A stretch of DNA of 64,000 bases from Adenophora triphylla var. japonica (Eukaryota > Streptophyta > Magnoliopsida > Asterales > Campanulaceae): the NCBI GenBank assembly GCA_022495995.1, contig JAFEMH010007447.1:25401-89400 (forward strand). Reading direction: 5' to 3'. Shown one piece after another: positions 36,203 to 47,892 of the stretch (position 1 is the first letter of the stretch; each line of letters begins with the position of its first letter). Made by a program: the position numbers and the translations under genes. The notes below the pieces were generated by a model that worked only from the letters and a program-made list of their open reading frames with translations, was not told the DNA's origin and ran no database searches.

Positions 36203-37238
36203 CGCGTGTCATTAAGGGACAACTTGTCACACCCTCTCTCCTCACTCGTTTTTTTTTCATTCAAAACTTTAAAATGAAATATCTTAATATTCAAAAGTCA
36301 AAAAAATATATTCAAGAGCACTGTTTGTTCGTATCGTGAAGAAAAATCAAATTAGTAGCATCAATAATCTAAATCAAATTTGAGAAGTTCACAGTTGTTT
36401 TTTTTTTTGAAGTTAACAATTTTTTTCATAGTTGTTCAAAGTAAACCTTAGAGAAGTTCACATTTGATTTTGTTAAATTCATAATTTTTGCATGATAATG
36501 TATTCTATTTTACTTAATTCACAGTTTTTTAGCTAAGTTCACAATTATTTTTAGTATTTTATAGCCTTTATTTTTGTTTTTTTATGAGATTATTTGACTT
36601 GTTTGTTAAGTTCACAGTTGTTACTTTTAGTTAAGTTGACAATCATTTTTAGTTAATTTTACAGTTATTTTTATCTTTATAACCTCTATTTTTGCAAGTT
36701 TATAAAATTATTTGACATATTTGTTAATTTTACAATTGGTTAGTCTTTTATTTACTCTATTTTTCCAATTTTATAAGATTATTTGACACATTTGTTAAGT
36801 TCACAGTTATTTTTAGTTAAGTTCACAATTGTTTTTGTTAATTTCAAAAAAAAAGCAAAACTATAGGCTATAAAAGACCAAAAACAATTGTAAACTTAGC
36901 TAAAACAACAGTGAATTAAGTAAAATAGAAGACATTTTTATGCAAAAATTATGAAATTAACTAAATCAACTGTGAACTTCTTTTAGTTGTTCTTTGAACA
37001 ACTGAGAAAAACAAATGTGAACTTCTAAAAAACAAATGTGAACTTGTAACAATTTAGAACTTTAGAAATTTGATTCAGATTATATGTTGATTGTACTAGT
37101 TTGATTCGTTTTAACGATACGAAAAAAACAGTGGTCTCGGATTTTTTTTTTGACTTCTGGATTTTAAGATATTTCATTTTAAAGTTTTGAGGAAAAAATG
37201 AGGGAGGAGAGAGGGTGTGACAACTGGTAAATGCGTGT
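36203..37238. repeat. Long imperfect inverted repeat (foldback or MULE-like)
   Basis: The left arm (about 36203-36577) and right arm (about 36853-37238) are reverse complements with scattered mismatches. Shared landmarks include GTCACACCCTCTCTCCT, AAAACTTTAAAATGAAATAT, CGTATCGT and TTTTATAGCC. The roughly 275-bp spacer is made of repeated TTAAGTTCACAGTTATTTTT-type phrases. No transposase was seen. The RNA would fold into one long hairpin. Confidence 0.8.
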
Positions 37239-37905
37239 ATATTTATAAAGAGAGTAGCTGGTGATCGTTTTCGAAAATATGTGTCCTAGGTGGTGTTTTT
37301 GTTAGGATGAGGAACGATTTGGTAACTGCCTCTATATTTAATAATGATAAACTGCAGTTTATCATTATTAAATATTTTAAAGGGCCACTTCCTCTAGGAC
37401 CCCTTATATGAGATTTAATCTCAATTTAGGAAATAACATTTTGAAAATTCCAAAGACACCCCTTCTTGGCACAATGACGTTAATGCCCTTCTTGCATTTG
37501 CACCGTACGACAACATTACAGCCTCTGAATCGCAAGTCCAAAATTCAAAATTATGCTTTAGTCACTGAAAGTTTGGGAATTATATATTGGTCACTATACA
37601 TTCACAAATTTTGGATAAGTCATTAGATTCAAAATAGTTTCAGTTTGGTCACTTCAGTTTCAAAAAATATAGATTAAAAATTGACTTATAAAACAAATTT
37701 TTCAGATCATCACAACTGTATTTAGCCTTTCCAAAAACACTTCCATTTTTTATATTTTCCACATTATAAGACTACTTTGTCTCTTATAACTGACTTATAA
37801 AACAAATTTTTCAATCAAAAAATAAAAAATTTCAATAATAACAACGAATTGCTCTCATAATTTACACATTTACAACTCTTATAAGTTAATTATAAGACTA
37901 CTTTG
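37239..37905. other. No gene recognised
   Basis: AT-rich spacer between the palindrome and the first minus-strand LTR. It contains the second copy of the 29-bp direct repeat (37353-37381). The first half of that copy also pairs with sequence to its left as a small palindrome around CTGCAG (37354). Confidence 0.4.
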
Positions 37906-38889
37906 TGTAGCGTTCGATTTTATTGAATAACAGAGTCGCCACTTATCATTTATTTAGGAAAACAATAAGAAAAACATTTTTATTTATTTAAAGAGATTCG
38001 AGGGTTCGGGGGTTAAGTTATGGAATGGGAAGGTCGAGGAGTACCCATTCCACCCAATCCAGAGATCGGTCTTGCCAATTAAGTATTATCAATCAAACAA
38101 TATTTAAATAAGAAAACCCTAATTAATTTCTTAATTAGGAATGTGGGGTTGTATGCTTCGAGATCGCCTCCATGGATTGAAGGGACTCTAGGCTAACTCT
38201 TTTGATGGGATTACACTACTTTAAAAGCAATTAGAGGGGTTGAGAAGAAGAATAGGAGTTTACCTTGTGTTTAAGGAGTGTTTGGTTTAGAACGTGGTTC
38301 TAAGTGTATTTTTCGGTTGAGAAAGGATTTGTACAGAACTTCGCCTTGATTTTAGGCTTGAGCCTTGATGTTCATCAATCAACAAGGTTGATGGACAAAT
38401 TTGGGTGTTTGTTTATGAGTGATTTACAGGAATCTTTCAAGGAGAGAAACCAGTAAATTTTGGGGGATTGACCGTCGTGAATTTCGGGGATGCGGAAAAC
38501 TGAAAGTCATCAGGTATTTATAGGGGTTTTAAGAGGTAAAGGTGAATTGGGATTCCTCCCAAGGAAGCTTCTAGAACTCAAATATCATTGGATACCCGGA
38601 TTTGATATGATTTATCAAGAAAGGAGGTTGAAACGGAGAAGGAAAGTGATAATGCACATCCTGCAAAGGGGTTGTCTCGTGCGAGACACGTATGTCCCAC
38701 GCGGGACAACTAGTCAATTGACCATTTTGTCCTCTTCAGTTATTCCGTCCGTCAGTTAGGTCCAAAACTAACGAGGTTAGTTAGAAACTTAACGAAACAT
38801 GACGAAACTAATATGCTTTCATCAAAAAACAAAAGAGAGACAAAGAGTAGTGTAATCATGAATTATAGGCTCAGAATGAGGTGTCTACA
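37906..38889 (-). repeat. LTR-1 of a Tat-2-family element
   Basis: Read on the minus strand it starts TGTAGACACC (38889) and ends CGAACGCTACA (37906). It has a TATA box (CCCCTATAAATACC at 38513-38526). A GTGGCGACTC block sits near its end. The polypurine tract AGGGGCTC lies directly upstream at 38890. About 150-185 bp upstream of the TATA box is a CpG-rich double near-palindrome (38673-38707). It is homologous over its length to LTR-2 at 39246-40217. Confidence 0.78.
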
Positions 38890-39245
38890 GAGCCCCTCAA
38901 TGACAATACTTGTGGAAGAAGTCATGTCGTCGATAGAAAAGACATCATTCTGAACATTGGGATGGTCGTGCCGCACGGCTGCCTACGTATCTCTATTGGA
39001 GAATCGGACCAAAATGTAGTTCGACTTCAAAACACTAAAAAGGCTAGTTTAGGTATTTTGAAAAGCATTTTTGAAAATCGAAGAGGGATTTTTTTTGAAA
39101 AGGTAAAATCATACTGAGGAATCAAAGACTTGACCCAATTCCGATGATACCTGGTTTGTTGATGAAGTTGTTGAAGTGCGCCGCCCGAGGTTACTGACGT
39201 TGCCGTTGTTACCGAGGTCACGGACTTTATTATCGTTGCTGCCGT
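38890..39245 (-). mobile_element. 3' internal fragment of the LTR-1 element
   Basis: These 356 bp match the sequence just inside LTR-2 (40218 onward). They start with the purine tract and include a conserved block (GAACTACATTTT ... GATACGTAGGCAGCC on the minus strand, 38973-39030). It ends where LTR-2 begins, as if a second copy of the family inserted here or recombined. Confidence 0.7.
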
Positions 39246-40217
39246 TGTAGCATTGCACGGATTTTGAACATCCCCTTTTTATTTATCTTTTGAGTCGCCA
39301 CCTATATTATTCGTTTGGAAAACATAGAAAAACCATTTTGAAAGAAATTTGGGGTTCGGGGCTTAGGTTATGGAATGGGAAGGTCAAGGAGCACCCATTC
39401 CACCCAATCCGGAGATCGGTCTTGCTAAAGAAAAGAGAGGTTTTCGAAAAATAAAAGGATTTCAAATAAAAAATAAATAAATATCCATTTAACGGGGTTA
39501 AACGAAATGTAGGATTGATTGCTTTGAGACCATCCCTATGATTAAGGGAGGCTCTAGGCCGATCCTAGATTCTATGTATTTATACCACTCTAACAATCAA
39601 TTAGAAAGGAATTTAGGGGATTACCGTGCGTGAGGTGATTCGGGCAGAGTTTCGACTCAAGTTTAGAATCGAATCTTAACACGGACAGAGCTTCGCCTCA
39701 GTCCTTGACTCGGATCATGATGTTTGTTTATCAACAAGGTTGACAAACAAACTTTGAGGTGATTTTACAGGAATCTTTCAGGGAGAGAAACCATGAAAAT
39801 GTGTGGGATTTTGGACCTCTGAAATACTGGAAGTTACCAAGTATTTATAGGTGTTGGAGAGGTGTAGGTGGAGAGGTAAAACACTCCTAGGAAGGTTCCA
39901 GACTCCAAAATCATTGGTTGGCCGGATGGATGAAGTTTTATCTTAAAAAGAGGTTGAAATCGAAGAGGAAACTGTCATCTGCATGCTGTAGAATACCAAT
40001 ATCTCGCGTGAGACACGCTATTCCGCGCGGGATATTGCAGTCTGTGGACAATTATGTCCTTCCCTCATTATCTCGTATGCAGTTTAGTCCCAAACTAACG
40101 GTGGTTAGTCAAAACTTAACGAAACATGACGAAATGTTGGATTTCCACTTCTTGACTCAAAGCAAGACTTAAAGCGGTATAAATGTGATCCGATGGGTTC
40201 AGAATGCGGTGTCTACA
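39246..40217 (-). repeat. LTR-2 (3' LTR of Tat-2)
   Basis: It starts TGTAGCATTG on the plus strand and ends GGTGTCTACA, with AGGGGCTC (minus strand) next to it at 40218. TATA box near 39841-39850 (minus strand CCTATAAATAC). CpG-rich near-palindromes at 40001-40035 (TCTCGCGTGAGAC and TTCCGCGCGGGATA). It matches LTR-1 in layout and most of its sequence. Confidence 0.8.
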
Positions 40218-40571
40218 GAGCCCCTCGTCGACAAGTCTTATGAAAGAAGTCATGTCGACGATAGAAAGACATCATTCTGAACATCGGGATGGTCGGGCCG
40301 CACGGCTTCCTACGTATCTCTATCGGAGAATCAGACCATAACGTAGTTCGACTCCAAAATACGAAAAGGCTGCTTTAGGTATTTTGAAAATCATTTTGAA
40401 AATCGAGGAGATTTTGTTTTTGAAAAGGTAAATTCATACTGAGGAATCAAATCAAGACCCAATTCTGAATATACCTGTTGTCTGAAGATTCGCACAATGC
40501 GGGCTCCGAACACAACGGGGAAATATGTTAGAAAACAAAGGCTCAACTATCTGGTCCTTTGAGTCCTGTCA

Positions 40572-40815
40572 ATTTTGTGACGATTCGCCTGTCTGGGCTC
40601 CGAATTGGGCTTTTTGTTGTTGAGGATGACGATTCACCTGTTTGGGCTTTGAATCGGGCTTTTGCAATGACGGTTCACCTGTCTGGGCATTTGAATTGGG
40701 CTTTTGATTTGACGATCCACCTGTCTGGACGTTGGACCGGGCTTTTCTGTTGACGATCCACCTGTCTGGGCGTTGGACCGGGCTTTTGTTTTGATGATTC
40801 ACCTTTCTGGGCTCT
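40572..40815. repeat. About 40-bp tandem repeat, six copies
   Basis: The unit is GACGATTCACCTGTCTGGGC followed by a variable GAATCGGGCTTTTG part, repeated six times with 38-46 bp spacing. It lies between LTR-2 and the plant-mobile-domain ORF of Tat-2. ORFs across it on both strands are artefacts. The flanks 40218-40571 and 40816-41046 hold no gene; the first contains the conserved GAACTACG block (40300-40355, minus strand). Confidence 0.88.
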
Positions 40816-41046
40816 GAATCATGTGGAATGAGTTGATCTTTGGATCAATCGGTTTTCGAGCGGCCCAGTGCCGTACCGGGCGATCGTGCGGGTGTCACGT
40901 TCAGCTCGTTCCGTGACTTGCGATGCCGATTTTTCCACGTTTCCTTGCTAGTGTATCATTTCCAAGGGTAAATGTGTCAAAATTTTGAATTTTGACGTTG
41001 CGTAGACGCTTATTGTCGAGGACAATTTTGTAAAATTCCTGAAGGC

Positions 41047-41110
41047 ATATCTCGCACGGTATATCATATCTCGTGCGGGATATCCACTTTCGGGGCAATA
41101 TATAACAGCA
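41047..41110 (+). promoter_or_regulatory. Promoter-like segment of the PMD-like antisense ORF
   Basis: Two near-palindromes, ATATCTCGCACGGTATAT and ATATCTCGTGCGGGATAT (41047-41083), are followed by a TATA-like CAATATATAACAGC (41097-41110). The ORF start codon is at 41248. The same arrangement of CpG motif then TATA precedes the DUF7745-like ORF at 57338-57434 and occurs in the U3 of LTR-1 and LTR-2. Confidence 0.5.
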
Positions 41111-42361
41111 ACTGCTGTTTAATTTGAAAATATCTCTTTTCAAATTCCCTCTCTAGCTTGAACCAAGGCAATTTTCTCTGCAAATTTTTACGAGTTGCTT
41201 GTTGATTCCTCCTAATCAACTTTCAATCCTTCCTCCCTCCATAATCAATGGCTCAAGAGAGAAAAAAATCCAATTTTGGGGAGTTATTTGCTCGGAAAAG
41301 ATTACCCTCGTGATGACCTCACTTTTAATAGGGACGTGCATATTTCCACCGCCGTTCGGGAAGGTTTGGCAAGAGCTTCTCTCTCAATTCTTGTTTCTTG
41401 TATTTCATTGCCTTTGAACCCATGCTTTTTTGAATTCAAACTTCATCAATGGCAGTTTCTTTGCTTTTTGCCTAGAACTTGGTTCTACCTTGCATGCTTC
41501 ATTTTTTGTTGAATTTGTTGGATGCTTGTTGTCGCGTTGTGTGCGTATGAGTCTCCTACATATCATGAATTGTAGGAGGGGTTGATTCAGGTAGTTAAAT
41601 GCATCTTTAGGCATGCTTTTCTTGTACGCACGCCAAGTGTTCGATGAAATGCCTCAATGAAATTTTTTTTCTATTCCTTTGAGATTTCTGCCATGGAATG
41701 ATTTCTAACATTGCTCTTTTGCTCTTCCTCTATTTTGCAGTCGTACAGGCCGACGAAAAATTGCCATGGGAGCCCGAAATTGGCTAGAGCTTTGTGGGAC
41801 AAGATCAAGGGCCTTGATGGGGTTTGAGCTAGGATGGCTCAAACAGGACTTTTGACCTTTATTGATAACCTCCAAGGGATGAGGTGGACTCCCCAAGTTC
41901 TTCAGGCGATCAGGTAGAGGTCGTGGGATACTACTCACACCGTGCATCTGCGCTTCGGGGAAGCCACTATGACTTCGACGGACTTCCTTTCTATTACGGG
42001 GCTAGAGTTCACCGGTGAGCCCTTTTCGAAGACTGCGGGTTATAAGCCTGCGAGTCCAACTTTGTGGAGGCAGTTGATTGGTTTTGCCCCTATCAAGGTT
42101 AAGGGGTTTGCTGTTGAGTTGTCACCTCTCCGGGGTTAACTTGAGGCTTATGCGGAGAAGCCGAATGCGGACACAGATCGATTAGTGCGAGGTGCCCTCT
42201 GGTACATTCTTTCGGAGACTATCTTTGCGAACCACTCTTCTACGGCCCGTCTTTCTCTTTTAGGTTTGTTGGTGAATTTGGATGAGGTGAGGACTTATGA
42301 CTGGGGCTCAGCGGGGCTGGCCTTCTGTTATCACGCCATGGACGAGGCGTGTAGGCACACC

Positions 42362-44183
42362 TGTAAGTGCTCCAATTTGAGTTGGTAGCTTTTTCGTTAG
42401 AAAATTAACGAAAATTCTAACATTACTAACATTCCTAACATTCCTAACTTTTATAACAAAGTAAGGGTAAAATGGGCATTGCCATTTAAACTTAAACCAA
42501 GAAAAGAATCTCAAAAAGCAAAAGAAATTGGAAAAATCCGAATTAAGCAAGTTGAAAAACAACAATCAGTTTGAATTTTCTGAAAATATTCCTCCTGTCC
42601 AACAGCCTACACCATGGCAGATGAACGATTGCCACGGTATTATCCAAGACCCTCCGCGCGGACATGATTGCCATTTCCAGAGGGCTATAAATTGAACCCT
42701 CCTCTCTCAGTTTACACAAGACAATTGGCTCATAGAAGCTGTATTCTGGCGAAAAATAGGGAGAAAACAGTGGGAATTCACTAGAATTGCCACCATTTTC
42801 TCCTCAATCTTTCCCAAACCCCACTCACTCAAAATACTTTCAAAACACTCTCATACATACTCTCATACATACACCAATCCAAGCTCAAATCACCCCTTAG
42901 GAGGAGGATTAGAGAGAAAACATAGAGGACTTAAGTGTTATCTACTTGTTTTCTCTTTGACCAACTCTATCATCAAACCCTAAACACATTCAAGCCTTGA
43001 ATCCACCCAAACACAAATCCAAACATCAAATCTTGATACTCCTCAAGTCAAACACCAAATCTTGATACTCCTCAAGTCAAATTTCAAGCCTAGGAAGATA
43101 GGGTGTCACCATTGGTAAAGCCCTCCTTCTTTAAACCCTAAAACTCCCCTTCAACTTCTTGTTCATCTTGTTCTTCTTACTTTGATCTACTTTATGTCAA
43201 GTTTAACTTAAGTTTTGACCCAAGATGGTCATCTTGAAGTTCATCTTCATGAATGACCATCTCAAATGGTCCACATTTTTAAATCTCTAGTTGATTTTTC
43301 TCTTTAATTTCATCTTTACAAAATTCCCCTTCCCAAGCAAATGAAATGCTTAAGTCCTAATGTACCCCAAGGATGGTTTGATATAGTAGATCACCACTAA
43401 AATGTCTAGTGACTACAAATCAAAACCTAGGGAAATGGGGACAAGCATGGATGCAAAACCCCCTTTTAAATCACATTTTCCTTCTTGAGAAGTTGCTGTC
43501 CAGTAGCAATTTTCCGAGACCTCAGTCTATTGTCTAAATTTTTGGACACAGATAAACTTGGAATTTAGTGTTGAATACAAAACACTTTTTGTAGCCAAAA
43601 TCCAGATATTTCCAGACATATTTTTACTTTATTTATTTCGTGAGTAAAACTCCCTTTTTCAAATTTTCTTTTAAAGGTCAGTTCATCATTTTCTGGAAAT
43701 CCAGATTGCACATCTGAGATTTAAGGTGTTTTGAACATTTTTCATTCTCGGACTTTTCCCAGATTCTGGAGTTTTCAAGCCCTAAAGTCCATTTCAAAAT
43801 CAAGTGTCCACTGCCTTTTTCATTCTGGCAGAAATGGTTTTCAACTTCCAAAAATCTTTTGAGTGTCAAATCTCAACCCAAAAATCACACCAAAAATCAT
43901 GGGATCTGTCCAAAGTCTAATAAAGAATTCCCAATTTTTACTTTCCTCAGTTTCAACTTATTTTGGCCAAAGTAACACACACACACACACACACAAATGG
44001 TTTTTAAGCTTGGAAGACTCGTTTCACGAGGCATTCCGGGTGCACACTAACGTCCTTCCCGGCGTGTAACGTGACCTCCGAACCCAAATCTCTTATTTCG
44101 GGCATTTTTCAAAGTTTTGGCCCTTAAAATAAAAATGGCGTGGCGACTCCGTTTGATTTCAAAAATCAGGTGACATCATCACA
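42362..44183 (+). repeat. Ogre-like element 5' LTR
   Basis: The 1822-bp LTR starts TGTAAGTGCTCCAATTTG and ends GGTGACATCATCACA. It contains an AC microsatellite near 43977-43994, a repeat of AACATTCCT around 42418-42446, and a duplicated CAAATCTTGATACTCC phrase near 43027-43080. It is close to the 3' LTR except for two divergent blocks. Confidence 0.93.
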
Positions 44184-45493
44184 GTGGCGACTCCGCTGGG
44201 GACGAATTAAGCTTTTTCTAAAAAAAAAAAAATGATATTTGGTATATTGGTGGAAACCATTAAACTTCCCGTTATCGCCTCCTAACACGAGTCGGGGATA
44301 AATTGTGGTTTAACAATCCCACGTACCGGTATCGTCGTTTTCAAAAAAAAAAGAAAAGCTTTTGAGGGTCAAGCTTCCGTCCCGGCATTAAAAATCATTT
44401 GTTGTGTGTGTTGATTTTTGCACATTTTCATGTTGTTTTGGCCGCCTCGGAAAAAAAGTCAAAATTTTATTTGTCGGAATCATGTACCTAACTGTTGGAA
44501 TTTTTGTGCTTATGTGCTTATGTGCTCATTTCAAAAAAAAAAAATTAAAAAAAAAAGATTTTCAAAAAAAAAAAGAAAATTTTCAAAAAAAAAATCATGC
44601 ATCATACTTTTTTAAGACACATAAAAAAAATTTCTATTTTACTCGAAGGAAAAAAGAAGATAGGCTTGCACACTACGCGCACGTGACCGTACACTGCACA
44701 CTACGTCCCTAACCCGGGGAAATCCTTGTCGCGGCCCGTTTGGTCTTATTACGCCTCTCGGTGCAAGCACATGACTACCCAAACATCCCATGGAGCCTCG
44801 TGTCGACCATGCACTTGTCCGTGACACACTTTGTCCGAGACCCGGTTGGTTTTTAGTACAGTGCGTGTCATGCCCTGTCTGTGTATAGACCTTTAATTTC
44901 AAACCTTTGTCGGCACACCGACTCAATATCTTTCGGCGACCCTAATCAGTCGAAGTTCTGCCGGTTTTCCGCCGCAGACTTTGACCAAGATGTTGACCGG
45001 CGCCTTGACTTCGGCTCTGACTGGCACAAATTATACACTGACTCCCAGCATTGACACTGAGTCATCAAGGATTAATGATTATTCCATGCCTAATTACGGC
45101 TTAACTGAAGACAAGTCAAGATCGATCGTGGACATTTATCAGTCCAAATCATGCCGACTTTTTGTCGAGCCCCCGGACACGATCTTGACTTTTGACGTCA
45201 GCTTTGTCCGTAATTTACATCGAATGCTCGTTAAGACTCGATTACCCGCCAGACTTTTAGGATCGTTTTTCTTTCGGTCGGTAGGACCCGCTTGCCCTAT
45301 AGGACCCTCGCCCAGGGCTGTCCACCCTGGGAGGTCGAAATACAGGTGGAATACGAGGGGCTTATAGACGTAGTGACGGGGCCCACTGATCCAGGATCCA
45401 GAGTAGTTTGCAAAAAAGAAGAGCAATCTTTTCCAACCGATTAGGTTAATAAAACATGTTTTAAGTAAACGTGAGCAAATAACTGCATGTTGC
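44184..45493 (+). other. Primer-binding site and leader of the Ogre-like element
   Basis: The primer-binding site is at 44185-44202. The leader is about 1.3 kb with A-rich runs (44533-44600) and no recognised domain. The ORF at 44981-45367 does not resemble a known protein. The gag frame begins near 45494 or at an internal ATG around 45670. Confidence 0.75.
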
Positions 45494-47892
45494 ATGAGCC
45501 CAAAGCCCAAACACCTACCCTCCTTCATTCCCAGACATTTGAACCCTCGTGCCTTTTCCCCCGCAGCTCCTCACAAAGGTTGGTTCCGGACACCGGGTCA
45601 CCGTTTGATCAGTTGGGAAGAGTCAAGCGCATCGTCAGCTTCGCCGTTTATTCCGACTCCGGGTTTCAGAATGTCTGCATCAGTCGGTAATGATGGGGAC
45701 AACGTCACTCCGCCTCCTGGGACTCCTCAGACAGAACAACAGTGGAATCAATTAGGCGAACGAGATGAGAGTGCGACGGGAAGCACGGTGAACGGCCTTA
45801 TGGAGGCTATCAAAAGCCATGGATTGGCCGCCGGTCTCAACCCAGATGGCACCTTCACTGTGGAAGAAGAGGAAGACCTCAATCCGCTCTTGGTCAACCC
45901 GACTACTCCAGATGCCACCACCGGCCTCCCACGGTACTACCACCGAGCCCATGCTCCTCGATCTCTAGGTCGTGGCTCCCCAACCGGCAGACCAACTTTG
46001 GATCCACGCGGCTGACGGGATGAGCCGGTTCGTAATGCCTCGGTGGGGACAAAGTCGATGCGAAATGTCTTCCCATGGTTGGGGATACCCTGGAATGCCA
46101 CAGCAAATTGGGATCCCGCCTCGGTTGGGACCAATCAATCCGGACTTTCGCGGACGGTTTGGAATGCCACCGCGGTTTGGTTCGGGACAACGATCGGGAG
46201 CCCCTCCTCGGAATGATGCTAGCTCATTTGTTCCTCACACAGCTTCCGCAAACCCATTTCTCACTCGGGGTTCAATGGGTTGCAAGCCCCCATCCCGGTT
46301 TCATCGAGAATCACCGGGGCCACGGTATCCTCTCGGTTATGCATCCTCGCCACAACCGGCCATGCAATTCAACAACCGGGGACGGCGGCCCCCACTTAAG
46401 CCTACTTATGGGCCTCACTCAGGAAATCCAAGCCATCTCGGCTACCTCGAGATCTGCCTCCATCTTCTCTGCCGCCGATTGGAAGCCAACGGCAAGTCGG
46501 CCGGGTTCTATCCCTTTGCCCAAGCTCCTACCTACACTCCCGAGGTAATTTGGGCCAAGGACGGGTTTTCACCTATGCTCAGGATATGGTATTCCTTCCA
46601 CCAATGCACCACCAACAACTAGTCCTCTTCCCGGCTCAAATATCGGCTCGGGCATTCCCGCTCCACCTTTGGATCCCCAATTGTCTTGGTTTATGGAGCA
46701 ACACGAAGAAATGAAAGCGCAAATCGCTGAATTGACCGTCGAAGGAACACCGCTCTTCGGCCTACGGATCCCGACTCAATTTTACCCTTCCTCACAAGTT
46801 CGTGATGCCCCGATCTCGAACTATTTGATGGAAGTGCGTGCCCTAAAACTCACTTGGACACCTACACTTTGGCAATGAAAGCTAAGGGATGCACAAACCC
46901 GGCGGTTGGTGACTACTTTAGTCTCTCTTTGAAGTCGGGGGCTTTGAAATGGTTTTTCCGATTGCGGCTGAAGCTAGGGCTACTTGGGAACATATTACCG
47001 GTACTTTCACGAGATAAGTATAAAGCCAACTTGGAATGGGAAACAAACGAGTTGACCTGCAGACAACGGTGCGGCGCCACGATGAGAATATTGGGGATTT
47101 CTATAAAGGTGGAACTTAAAGCTCGGTGAAATGGCCATTCCTCCCTCGACGAAGCGGTTAGAGCATCTTTCGAGTCATGTTTGAAGCCGCATTTGAGAGC
47201 TTCCCTCGGTCACTTCCCCTACGGCCGACTTGCGTGCAATGGTTAATTCCGGGGCTAAGTTCGAAAAGGCTTACAATCGGCGGCCGTAGCACACTGCTTA
47301 CAGATACCGGGTTTCTTCCACCTCCAACACAGCTCCTGCCCAACCAAAAGGTAAAGAAGTGATTAGCTATGCGGGACAAGACTGTAACAATGCCACTTCC
47401 TTTGTTCCCAAGAAACCTGATGCATCCAGATCCCAGCTCCAAGACTTGAGAAACTTTGGGATGCCTTTGAGTGATATCTTCAGGGGTTTGGTGAGAGAAG
47501 GTTTGCTCCTGCCTTTGGAAAATTATCAGCCTAGAAACCCCAATGCTCCTTTGGATACCTCCAAGCATTGTGCCTTTCATCGATACCACGGGCACTGACA
47601 GGATGATTGTGTCCCCCTGAAAAAGGCAATCCAAGGTTTGATTGAACAAGGGAGGTTAGAGGTTCCTGAAGGGCCTAATATTATCAATAACCCGCTCCCT
47701 AGAAATAACAACATGAGTGTCAACATGATCGAGTTTGGTGGCTCAAGACTTGGGAACATAATGGAGTTTGACTCCTCCCTTTGCGAGGTCAATGAACCAC
47801 CATCGCGAGGCAAGGAAAATGGTTGGATTGAGCAAGAAGAAGTCCTGATGAAAAGACACGCAATAGCTCCCATCTCCAGCGTCGAAGAATAG
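45494..47892 (+). pseudogene. Gag of the Ogre-like element (frameshifted)
   Basis: The first segment (45494-46015) ends in a Pro/Gly-rich stretch. Similarity then moves between frames: 46669 starts MDPQLSWFMEQHEEMKAQI, and 46854 has MKAKGCTNPAVGDYFSLSL and ALKWFFRL (gag core). 47359 onward has LVREGLLLPLENYQPRNPN, a zinc-finger-like CAFHRYHGH*QDDC and LKKAIQGLIEQGRLEVPEG. One TGA (47597-47599) lies inside the finger. The frame ends at TAG 47890-47892. The FHRYHGH...DDC variant is characteristic of Ogre/Tat gag. At least four frame changes make it defective. Confidence 0.75.

Noticed and set aside
44185..44202. tRNA-like similarity of the primer-binding sites (also 19626-19638)
   Set aside because: Only the 3' complement of a tRNA is present, as expected for a retroelement primer site; there is no tRNA gene.
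45903..46190. Minus-strand ORFs opposite the Ogre-like gag
   Set aside because: They are antisense shadows of a proline/glycine-rich gag segment and contain no domain.
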